From the NCBI RefSeq assembly GCF_910592395.1, contig NC_088315.1:4716501-4776500 (forward strand): a stretch of DNA of 60,000 bases. The letters are read 5' to 3'. The translations under genes and the position numbers were made by a program. A model generated the notes under the pieces. It saw nothing but the letters and a program-made list of their open reading frames with translations. It was not told the DNA's origin and searched no databases. Of the stretch, positions 51,814 to 59,830 are shown piece after piece. Position 1 is the stretch's first letter, and every line of letters starts with the position of its first letter. The stretch comes from Lineus longissimus. Lineage: Eukaryota > Nemertea > Pilidiophora > Heteronemertea > Lineidae.

Positions 51814-51972
51814 ATTGAGCTTTTGTCCCCGAAACAGAATGGCACCGTTGACCCAGACCGAGAAGGCCAGCGGGCCCAGAAGGCAACCATCAAAGGCATG
51901 TGGAGGAAGGCTTTTAGAAGTCTGAAGCAGAGCAAGTCTGATAAACCTGATTCAAAGTATTCCAAAATTGGT
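51814..51972 (+). CDS. F-BAR gene exon 10 (residues 403-455), basic linker
   Basis: The exon is 159 nt, phase 0-0, after TTTTGTTTTTGCAG and before ATTGGT|GTAAGT. It starts IELLSPKQNGTVDPD and contains KATIKGMWRKAFRSLKQSK. The aromatic-basic core (GMWRKAFRSLK) would form an amphipathic basic helix suited to acidic lipid or partner binding (inference). It could be the first shared exon of the long isoform and of the short isoform starting at 37315. Confidence 0.85.
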
Positions 51973-53535
51973 GTAAGTTATCATTTTGATTGATAGATGT
52001 ATCCGTTTGGTGTCGATCTGTTGACTGACTGACCAACCGAACCGACCAACGATTTTTTGATTGATCATTTCTCTGATGTCAGTCTCTTAGCGGAGCCATA
52101 GTGGCCTGTGGCTGGTGGCTCAGGTACTAGCTATAGCGGTCAAGAGGTCGCTGGTTCAACCCCACTGTCGGTGTTAGACTTGAGGCAGGTATATTTGTTC
52201 AGGTTGTGGCAATGATTGAGCCGCTCATCTGAGTTAAGAATACAACGAGATTGGATGATAATCATTGGTAGATGATGGTTAACTCGGTATTGATACAAAT
52301 TACGTCGTCCTTGTGGGAAGAGGAAGAACTATGAGTCTACGATGAGAGTTATTGAGTGCATTACTCATAAATATTATTAACATCAAGAAGTGGTAGCCCG
52401 TCTGTAACCCCATTTATTTTCATAAACAGTTTAATGTAGTGTACATAGCCTTCTTTTGAACCTTAATAAATGTTGTACCCGTAAGGTGCAAATGATAGAA
52501 AGTGGTTTCTGTTTAATAGAAGGATACAGTATGTAACTACTTGCCCTTAGGAATCCTCATGATGTTTCACTTGAAATAATAATTGAATCATTGTATGTTT
52601 AAGCATTATGCAAAACCTTGTGTGGGGGGTTATCCGGGTTTAAAGCAGATTCATTTAACTTGAGCAGATATAGCTGTACAAACGTGCAAGACCTGTTACT
52701 CTTTCTTGGTCAAGTTTGAGCGAGTCTGCTTGCCTATTTGATTATATCAAAAGAATATAACGCAAGAATATCCAACTTCACCCATTAATTGATGTACATT
52801 TCATGCATTAATATGTGCTCTGTTTTTGCTCTTGTTGGGTTGGAATCTGCTAAGTTATAGATCTAGTTCCATCTCCAGAATTACGTTAAAAGTTACTGCT
52901 GGCCTGATGCAGATTGATACTCATATTGATATATACCTGTGGAATATTAATATTCATCAATACATTACTTGATACCATTGGACGTGGAGTTCCGCCCAGG
53001 AACAAGAAATCATCGAGATTACTTGGCAACTTTGTGATAACTTGTCTTTATGATATATGAGAACCAATTTTTCATCACAGGATCTTACGATTTGGAACTA
53101 CAAGGGCAGCTTTGATTTGTGAGACCAAAAATACTCTTCGAAAATTAATGATCTTTTCGTCTTTTTAATATGGATGGGTATTGATACTGGGCTTATAGAC
53201 TTGGTCAAATTCTTGAGAAGGATTCAGTCAGATTTGTCGTGATTCTGTGTGGATACTGATTGATTTCGGATTACCAAGATGAGAAAAAGAACTTCCTCAA
53301 CTTCTTCTCAAAAGGTGATTAATAGAAGTATAATTTTCGAAACATAAGCCTTCCGCAAATGAATGACTTCTGTTTCTGTGACTTGCAACATGGCCATAGT
53401 GTTCTTCTTCTTCTTCAGTGTTTGTTATTTGAGCCTTTGTTTTGTGAAGCCTTTCAGATCATCAACATCAGTTCATCAAGTTAGTTTTGTTTGGTGGTAG
53501 AGGGGTGATTTACGATGTTTCATTTGCTGTTACAG
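51973..53535 (+). other. intron 10 of the F-BAR gene, with SINE
   Basis: 1.6 kb. It contains a plus-strand tRNA-like SINE at about 52088-52200. A pyrimidine microsatellite (TTC)n at about 53403-53417 lies before the acceptor. No extra exon was seen. Confidence 0.6.
52088..52200 (+). mobile_element. tRNA-derived SINE (copy c)
   Basis: Head with GAGCCATAGTGGCC and TAGCTATAGCGGTCAAGAGG, then a canonical B box GGTTCAACCCC at 52153-52163, then GTTAGACTTGAGGCAGG. It shares GCGGTCAAGAGGTC followed by CTGGTT with the 33.9-kb copy. Confidence 0.7.
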
Positions 53536-53602
53536 AGTCAAAGAAGAAGTTTTCTGAAACGCAAAGATTCCAAAGAGGCTCAGGATGAGGCGGCAGCAGA
53601 TG
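53536..53602 (+). CDS. F-BAR gene exon 11 (residues 456-477)
   Basis: The exon is 67 nt after TTTGCTGTTACAG (phase 0 in) and before GATG|GTAGGT (phase 1 out). It encodes SQRRSFLKRKDSKEAQDEAA plus AD. A basic head and an acidic end continue the charged linker. RRSF and RKDSK are minimal basophilic-kinase-like contexts (inference). Confidence 0.8.
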
Positions 53603-54117
53603 GTAGGTGTCTAGATATGCTCACTTTTGAGATTCTTGATACAGTTCTGTCCATGAGAAACCTACCAAGCTTCATTCAGCATTTTCACAGCACTACACTG
53701 AGTTCTGCAATGGCATCTGGTCTAGTGTACCCAGTAGTGAGTACAAGTAGTTAGTAGGGCAAAGGATCTTCATACTTGTGAGATATTTGTGGGGTGTTCC
53801 CTGGATGTTGCATGTAATGAGTGTGGTTACGTATGGACAGAACAGTAGACAAAAATATTGGACAAATCTAGTGGTAGTAGGTTTGAGTGATGGTTTAAAG
53901 TTACATTAAAAAGCAACAATATGCTTATGATTTATGTGATGGGATCAACATTTTATCGAATGAGTTTCAACCCACTACCACCCACCACCTTAGAATCTTC
54001 ATTTGATAATTTAATAAATTGTTGATGATTGTTTTTGACTTTCTAGTGTTCATCATGATTTAACTTTTGGTTTCGTAGAAAACTGAGAATATTTATTTTT
54101 TGTGAAATAGCTTTCAG
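53603..54117 (+). other. intron 11 of the F-BAR gene, first part
   Basis: 515 nt, from the GTAGGT donor to the candidate cassette exon at 54118. No other feature was recognised. Confidence 0.55.
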
Positions 54118-54147
54118 TGGAGTTGCGGCCTCAACCCGGCCGTCGAG
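54118..54147 (+). CDS. candidate 30-nt cassette exon of the F-BAR gene
   Basis: A CpG-rich block stands out in A+T-rich intron directly after the acceptor AAATAGCTTTCAG (ending 54117). Entered in phase 1 from exon 11 it reads V-ELRPQPGRR. Using the donor GAG|GTGTAG at 54148 it is exactly 30 nt and phase 1-1, so inclusion would insert ten basic residues without changing the frame of exon 12. The stronger-looking donor AAG|GTAGAT at 54162 would give 44 nt and shift exon 12 into an early stop. It could instead be a G+C-rich repeat remnant. Confidence 0.4.
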
Positions 54148-54161
54148 GTGTAGCGTTCAAG

Positions 54162-55624
54162 GTAGATTATTTTCTTTAACTGCGCCTCAAACCAAGTTCA
54201 AATGTGCAAAAACCTGTTCACTCTTGGTTTGAGGTGTGGCATAGATATTGTATCTTCGAGACAAGTCCCAAATGTTATAAGTCGTCTCCGTTTGTGAAAG
54301 CTTTTCAAATTTTACTGTCAAATGGCCAACACAATGTTCTGATATCACACACAACACAACCTATACAAAGTGGGATATGTCAGTTATGACCAGTAGTGTA
54401 ATTGGGATTTGTCTATATCTTGACAGTGCTTCTTAATAGTATTTTCCTTGTTTGTAGTATCATATTCTTCTGTGTGCTTTTCACAACTTTATAAGCTCCT
54501 TCGTTTGTCGTATCAAGCTCTCTTGTGTGACTTTCACAATCCATCAAGGACTGAACACTACAACTCACATGATGTTAAAAGAAAGACGCTCATTGCCGAA
54601 TATCATATTTTCATGCCAGGATAAGTGTAACCCTCCCTCTCCAACAACCTTCCTAGAAGCAGCAGCTAGATTCTTCCTTTAGTATGGTTCATTCCTTGAT
54701 GGGTTGATTTACATTTCAGTCCTTTTCATTGGGGAACCAGGCTAGTCTTTTCAATTTATTTGTATTGCTGTATTTTCCTGTACTTCTGTTGTTAGCCTAA
54801 AAACTTTCCAGTAAGTCAAAGTGCAGCAGCAAACCACTGACTTTGAAATGATTCTTACAAACCTCAACATTGGGTGATATGAATAAAGACTAGCAAATGC
54901 TTTTACTTCAATTTTGTACAGAAAGGCCAAGTGTAAATGTTCGTGGAGTTGTAGATAAAAGCATTTACTACTCTTTATTCATATCACCCATTATTCCCAA
55001 CCAATGAGTGATGGGGTATTCCATCAGTGAACATAGCGCTCTTTGACAGTCTGTCGATGATGATTTCTTCATATCTTGAGGGAGATTTGCATGCAGTCAA
55101 CTCTGTTTTCAGCAAACACTATACATCTCTGAGAGTGAACAGTCCTCCACTCTGTACTTTCCATATACGATCTTCCTCTAAAGGGTATTCAACACCCTCT
55201 ATATAGAATATCTTAATATCATCTCCCTATAAAGTGCATTCAACCTCTATACATGTACTTTCCTCGACTATTTGTTCCTTATTAACATGATTAACCCACC
55301 ACCACACGGGCCAACCGTGAAAGCACCCGATTCATTGCCAGGTTCTGTTTGTGTACACTTTTGGATTCACATTGTAGCACAGTCTACACAAAAACCATGT
55401 AACTAACACTGTAGTGATGGATAGTACTAACTCATGCCACACCCTGAATTAGAACTTGAATTAGAAATAAACAACATCAGTGAGAAAAACACCAGCCCTC
55501 CCTATTCAGGGCGATATCAGGAGGCCTAGGATGTCCATTGTACCTTTGAGCCTCAATCTTTTGGGGCCTCGGGACTTTTATAGGCATGCTGTCGTCCTAA
55601 TGACCTTACTTCTATCATCTTCAG
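54162..55624 (+). other. intron before exon 12, with a 120-bp MITE
   Basis: About 1.5 kb, containing the MITE at 54871-54990. The 55.1-55.3 kb part is pyrimidine rich with repeated CTCTATA-like words. No exon was seen. Confidence 0.6.
54871..54990. mobile_element. 120-bp MITE, copy 1
   Basis: Terminal inverted repeats of about 34 bp: left starts TGGGTGATATGAATAAAGAC, right ends in its reverse complement with few mismatches. The middle reads TTCAATTTTGTACAGAAAGG. The element at 58240-58359 is the same length and nearly identical. No coding capacity. Confidence 0.92.
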
Positions 55625-55855
55625 TTTCAGAAGAAATCGACCCGGTCTACAGCCTGTTAAAATGTGCAGCGGACCTGCCCAAGAGCAGGCACCAGTCGTG
55701 TCAGGGGCCTGTCACGTTGTGCCATACTGGCAACAGCCCTAAGACTCATCGGTCCGCCTCACAGGGTGGGCAAACAAACTTAGCTGCATCTGCAACGTCG
55801 GATAGTTTAAACGTAAAAAGTACCGGGAGTTCGAGAAGTTCTAGTCCCTCATCTG
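55625..55855 (+). CDS. F-BAR gene exon 12 (residues 478-554), Ser-rich tail
   Basis: The exon is 231 nt, phase 1 in and phase 1 out, donor ATCTG|GTAAGT. It reads VSEEIDPVYSLLKCAADLPK, then a Ser/Thr/Gly/His-rich disordered tail ending SSRSSSPSS. A second acceptor 6 nt downstream (exon from 55631) is also in phase and drops the leading V-S while giving D-EEIDPVY. The IDPVYSLL stretch loosely recalls the VDPVYETL linker of STAC proteins. This is from memory and may be coincidence. Confidence 0.82.
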
Positions 55856-56277
55856 GTAAGTTTTTTTAAATCTTACGTTTTCTCTCTTAGAATTGTTCTC
55901 TTTTTTTCCTTATTTGTGTTGATTTCTTAGTTGAGAGCAGCTTGCAAAGGATGCATAGGGTTACTGTCGCAGACTATCAGTGTGATGATAGAGTGTTGAA
56001 TTGGTATTTGATGAAACATCACATCGTGAATCGAATGTAGCCGACTCTTTTGAAATGACTCGTTCATTCTTCATGATACACATGGAAAGTGAACTGTGGC
56101 ATGTTACATGTAAAAACGTGATCACTATATAATCACGACCTTAGACTCGAAAGTCGGTTGCAATCCATTTCGGCCATATTGGTTGCCTGTCAAGGGCGTC
56201 GAGCTTGGTACGATTGCATAACTAAGAGCAAAGCTAGGAGCAAAATTTGTTGAAGCCACATCGCGTTATTGTTACAG

Positions 56278-56306
56278 AAAAGTTCCTTGGCATTGTGTAC
56301 TCATTT
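56278..56306 (+). CDS. candidate 29-nt microexon
   Basis: A good acceptor (TTATTGTTACAG, ending 56277) and a good donor (TTT|GTAAGT) bracket 29 nt that is open in phase 1 from exon 12 and leaves phase 0. It reads E-KFLGIVYSF. Short signals like these arise by chance in 3 kb, so confidence is low. Its interest is that it would switch the frame of the next candidate exon (58943). Confidence 0.2.
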
Positions 56307-56647
56307 GTAAGTGCATCAAATCTGATATAAATCATTTCTAATGGTTTGTGACATTTGCCCTCAAAACAGGTAAATATAATTTTTACATCTTCTTTCTTAC
56401 ATTTCCTTGAATACTTCAGTTGTTCATTTGTCATAGGCTTGAGAGTTTTGACAACAGGAATCTTCCATTGATATAGAAATATCCACCATCTTCAGTTCTG
56501 GGTGGAAAATCTTTAAGTTTAAATCTATTTTTTAAAATGGACAAATTTATGCCGGGTGTCTGGTGCCAAATGTAAGCTATCTGGGTATTCAACAAGTTCA
56601 ATGGAAGATGTCTAATTGCATGCTGCATGTTGTTGATAAAATTCTAT

Positions 56648-56776
56648 AAAATCACTTTTTTCCCAGAAATATTTTGGAAAAGCCTCAAATGCAGATCATT
56701 TTGGGTGCATTATGAATGGCTTGTGAATACCCATCATGAATGTAGTTGTCAATTACCCTGAGAAAAAAGTGATTTT
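56648..56776. mobile_element. 129-bp foldback element
   Basis: The left end AAAATCACTTTTTTCCCAG (56648-56666) and the right end CTGAGAAAAAAGTGATTTT (56758-56776) are 19-bp inverted repeats with one mismatch around a non-palindromic middle. The form is that of a non-autonomous DNA element. The target duplication is unclear. Confidence 0.65.
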
Positions 56777-56811
56777 GGAGTTTGTTATTTAGTTGTTTGG
56801 ATCTAACCAGT

Positions 56812-56891
56812 TACTGTAAACTGCTAAATTCGCAAAGATTTTATTTCTTCAAAAATCTTTAAAAGATGCAAAAATTTAGCAGTAAACAGTA
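56812..56891. mobile_element. 80-bp hairpin MITE with TA termini
   Basis: It starts TACTGTAAACTGCTAAATT and ends AATTTAGCAGTAAACAGTA, with the arms continuing inward through AAAGATTTT and AAAATCTTT. The whole unit is close to one foldback. Outer TA on both sides fits a TA target duplication. Related CTGTAACCCC-ATTTATTT words at 41932 and 52406 may be decayed relatives. Confidence 0.7.
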
Positions 56892-58239
56892 CAAGGCCCT
56901 TGCTTTGACCAGCCCTAACCAGTGCATCTTCTTTCATATATATCAACAAGGGGGCCATCTACGTTGTGGCAATATTCGGAAAAAGTTTATTCACGTGTGA
57001 TCAATCTCTTGTTGTATGTATGTGACTAAAACCAGCCAGGTTGACAAATTTTTGGACTATACTGGTCCCTTTTATGACTGCACTCACTTCATACAAAGGG
57101 AAGGACAAAATATCCTAAGGATCATACCATAGATTACACACAGAGAGGCTTTCCAGTCAAGACAACAGTTGAATTTTCTGAGGGAATATCGAAACTGCAC
57201 AATCATCATATCATCATCCATGCTCAGATCAAATGCGGGGAAGTTAAAAGGAAAATGGTTATATCAACAGTTTGTTTGAGGATATGTCTTGATCGCTTAT
57301 GGCTTTTTAACTCCTTGTCCCAAAGCAGTTTCACGCATGTGACAGTTAACTCATTAGTTAAGGCATGAAGTCAAAGGATGAGAAATGAGAAGAACCTATC
57401 ACCCACTGAATGACTCCTCTTGTGTAGCCTAATACTTCCAATCTATTTAGTTAAAGTTATACATTTCTTATTATACTGAAGAACTGTGATCAGTTTGTCC
57501 TGTTCTTTGTGATAAAAGTTGATGCTTATAGTTTGATATGGTTAAAGAGCATCTAAAGTCTTATAGTATTATATACCTATTGTGAGTGGGTGCATATGGG
57601 AGAACGAGATTTTAGAGTTGATGCTGAGCAGGCGGCGTAGCCTGATATCGGTTCTTAGTCTCTTCACAAGTTGTACAAAGCTGATGTGCTGACACACAGT
57701 GCTCTAGAGTCCACACAGTCCCTTTAACAACTCTTGCCTGTAAAAAGGATGTGGATTGGATTTATTTGGGTTCGATGTCTTTTGTGTTGGCTCTCTGGGT
57801 GTTGACATCTCAACAAGAATCCGGACAGAATTTGAACAGTGAGCAATAACACTTTAGGAACATAATTCTTCAACCTTGGGTAGTAATGAGTGAGCTATAT
57901 TCAGCATCTATCCCCTTGTTTACATGGCTAGAAATGACTCGATTCTATTGTGCGTGGGTTGAAATCCGCAAGGTGTTGTGTTTTGGCCAGCTGCCACTGA
58001 TGATCTCGGTGAGGGAATACCGTCTGCTGTTGGCATTGTTTGTATAAAGTCCAGGTGATCTTCGGAAGTGGTTTTGCTTTGAAAAGTGTTATTGATCTCA
58101 ACTTCCCTGCTTTGTTGCCTGGCTATTACGAGTTGTCTCCCTTTAAGGAAGATCTCATCATCCTGTCTGTGGTGAACAATCCAGGTGGTCTACAATAGTG
58201 CTTTCACGATATGAAACATTGGTTGCTCTCATGTACTAA

Positions 58240-58359
58240 TGGCTGATATGAATAAAGTCTAGCAAATGCTTTTACTTCAATTTTGTACAGAAAGGCCAAG
58301 TGTAAATGTACATGGAGTTTTAGATAAAAGCATTTGCTAGTCTTTATTCATATCACCCA
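58240..58359. mobile_element. 120-bp MITE, copy 2
   Basis: Same length and nearly the same sequence as the 54871-54990 element: TGATATGAATAAAG start, TTCAATTTTGTACAGAAAGG centre, CTTTATTCATATCACCCA end. Two copies 3.4 kb apart in one gene, with only a few differences, suggest fairly recent activity. Confidence 0.92.
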
Positions 58360-58548
58360 TTGTTTCCTTTCCTGTTCTTGATAGTTACAGCTCTCATGTC
58401 TGTCGAATTATGGACAATCCAGATAACTAAGTGAAAGGTTGAATGACCAAATATCACTACTTTTACAAGTTTGAATTTCTAGGCCTACTTTCAAAGAAGA
58501 GAAAATGACATTGTCCTGTCCAAATGTATGTTTATCATTGTTTGTTAT

Positions 58549-58708
58549 TATATCATACTGGTATCCTGAAGGCAATCCAATTCAATGAAAATTTGTAAGG
58601 GGCGTTTAAGAGACATTTGGCACCCAAGGCGTTAAATGGTTTAAATTGTACAATTTACACCCATTACTCTCAATATGATAATGGCTTGGGATACCAGTAT
58701 CTATATAT
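58549..58708. mobile_element. possible 160-bp foldback element
   Basis: Left TATATCATACTGGTATCC and right GGATACCAGTATCTATATA are inverted repeats of about 18 bp around a unique middle. Shape only; no second copy was seen in the window. Confidence 0.5.
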
Positions 58709-58767
58709 AGAATGTTATGTATGAAAAATTTGTTATCATGACGCGCGCGGGCCTCCACAAAGATCAA

Positions 58768-58796
58768 ATGATGAATGACCAAAAGTCATTCGTCAT
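58768..58796. repeat. 12-bp hairpin
   Basis: ATGATGAATGAC (58768-58779), CAAAA loop, GTCATTCGTCAT (58785-58796), one mismatch. Confidence 0.8.
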
Positions 58797-58902
58797 TCAC
58801 ACAAAGCTAAGTCATATTTTATCCTGCAGTGTTCATGAAAGGTCGAATTACTGGTATTTGATTGGATAGTTATGGAGTTCTCAAGGTAATTTAAATTTTC
58901 AA

Positions 58903-58928
58903 TGACCTTGACCTCTGACCTTTGACCC
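58903..58928 (-). promoter_or_regulatory. cluster of four nuclear-receptor half-sites
   Basis: TGACCT 58903-58908, TGACCT 58909-58914, C, TGACCT 58916-58921, T, TGACCC 58923-58928. Read on the minus strand the last pair is GGGTCA-A-AGGTCA, a perfect DR1 of the kind bound by HNF4/RXR/COUP-type receptors (established knowledge). The cluster sits 15 nt before the candidate acceptor at 58942, where it may simply be intron sequence. Binding is not shown. Confidence 0.4.
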
Positions 58929-58942
58929 TCACCATTTTGCAG

Positions 58943-59046
58943 GTTCGATGCTTACCCCTGTTCTACTCCCGCTCAAGCTTTCAGTTGCAGAAATTTGCGA
59001 GAGAAGCTATTGCAAAACTAAAAAGAAATTAAAATCACCATTTTGA
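58943..59046 (+). CDS. candidate last exon of the F-BAR gene, frame ambiguous
   Basis: It follows CTCACCATTTTGCAG. Entered in phase 1 directly from exon 12 it is open for 33 codons (G-SMLTPVLLPLKLSV ... KKKLKSPF) to TGA 59044-59046. Entered in phase 0, as after the microexon at 56278, it is open for 29 codons (VRCLPLFYSRSSFQLQKF ... KLKRN) to TAA 59030-59032, and that reading looks more like a natural helical C-terminus. A poly(A) signal at 59348 would give a 3' UTR of about 300 nt. It could also be a false exon, with the true gene continuing beyond 60 kb. Confidence 0.35.
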
Positions 59047-59560
59047 CCCTGCAGAACTCACAATGGTACTGTCATTACTAGTTATCAGTTTAAACTTGAA
59101 AAACTATTTGTAGAAAATATCCCGTTCTAAACGACGTATCAGTATTGAGAGCGATACAACAGAAGTTTGTGTTCAGTGAAGTGCAATTTAGGAAAGCTGT
59201 TTTCTTACCATATCATTGCCAGTCACAGTAAAACCACCAGTCTGGAAGCCGTTCCCCGGGATCAGCTGTGGGCTACCACGCGACCACCTCCCGTAGTATA
59301 TAACAGAATTTACCAAAGATTTTTGGGTGCCAACGAGCAAGTACAACAATAAATGTACTGATTCTGGTACGAATTGAACATTCAAAGAGTATTGTTTACC
59401 ATCCTCAGTCCTTCTTACTTATTGTCATTCCTGCCGGAAAAAAAAGGTTTCCAATCGTTTGTTAAGAATCTTGGACGTCTCTGTTTGAAACCCTAACATC
59501 CCCCTCTTTCTAACTGGTACTAAATTTCCCTATATGTTACAAATTCCTGCACAACTCCAG
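59047..59560 (+). other. possible 3' UTR and flank
   Basis: If 58943 starts the last exon, the UTR would run to about 59370. The stretch 59239-59349 is more G+C rich and open on both strands (plus reading ends RFLGANEQVQQ). Its entry phase (2) fits no upstream exon found, so I leave it unassigned. Confidence 0.35.
59348..59353 (+). terminator. candidate poly(A) signal of the F-BAR gene
   Basis: AATAAA about 300 nt after the candidate stop codons. It supports 58943 as a terminal exon only weakly, because the hexamer is frequent here. Confidence 0.3.
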
Positions 59561-59830
59561 GGTCACCTGCTCAAGTTCAAGGTCACCTGCTTAAGTACAA
59601 GGTCATCTGCTCAAGTTCAAGGTCACCTGCTTAAGTACAAGGTCACCTGCTTAAGTACAAGGTCACCTGCTTAAGTACAAGGTCATCCGCTCACGTTCAA
59701 GGCCACCTGCTTAAGTTCAAGGGTGCCTACTTAAGTTAATGGTCACTTTCATAGCTGAAGGTCATTTCCCTGCAAGGTCACCTGCTTAAGATCAGGGCTG
59801 CTCCAGTGTGACATGCTCAAGTTCAAGGTG
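59561..59830. repeat. 20-bp minisatellite with AAGGTCA/C in each unit
   Basis: Units of exactly 20 bp run from 59561 to about 59740 (consensus GGTCACCTGCTTAAGTACAA), then decay through 59830. Units alternate TCAAGTTCAA and TTAAGTACAA endings, with three identical units in a row at 59621-59680, a sign of recent slippage or unequal exchange. Each junction forms AAGGTCA, part of the TCAAGGTCA extended half-site in several units. Confidence 0.92.

Larger units (their letters stand above)
55856..58942 (+). other. intron 12 or 3' flank, with foldback elements
   Basis: 3.1 kb behind the strong exon 12 donor. It holds a 29-nt candidate microexon (56278-56306), foldback elements at 56648-56776, 56812-56891 and about 58549-58708, the second 120-bp MITE (58240-58359), a 12-bp hairpin at 58768-58796 and a cluster of nuclear-receptor half-sites (58903-58928). 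Confidence 0.55.
16358..59370 (+). other. F-BAR domain protein gene (12 exons, 3' end uncertain)
   Basis: Gene-level entry. Twelve exons join in consistent phase (1,1,2,0,0,0,0,2,0,0,1 across the eleven junctions) into an open frame of at least 554 codons. Residues about 45-310 are long amphipathic helices with F-BAR hallmarks: the W..LL.ETE..AQ..TE pattern with a following YDPL near residue 128, a central FDAHNEYVLQL, and the closing QPKNDISYFV. Family knowledge: such domains dimerise, bind phosphoinositide-rich membrane and bend it during endocytosis or actin remodelling. Residues about 365-400 form a further charged helix. Residues about 420-475 are basic (KGMWRKAFRSLK, FLKRKDSK). After EEIDPVYSLLKCAADLPK comes a Ser/Thr/Gly-rich tail. 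I see no SH3, RhoGAP, kinase or SH2 domain in the exons found. It does not match a vertebrate F-BAR family that I can name, though the early domain loosely resembles FES/FER. The last exon is unsettled (see 56278 and 58943). Confidence 0.75.

Noticed and set aside
59239-59350. Open plus frame ending GANEQVQQ before TAA, behind ATTGCCAG
   Set aside because: Entry phase 2 matches no exon found, the opposite strand is equally open, and it lies in the probable 3' UTR.
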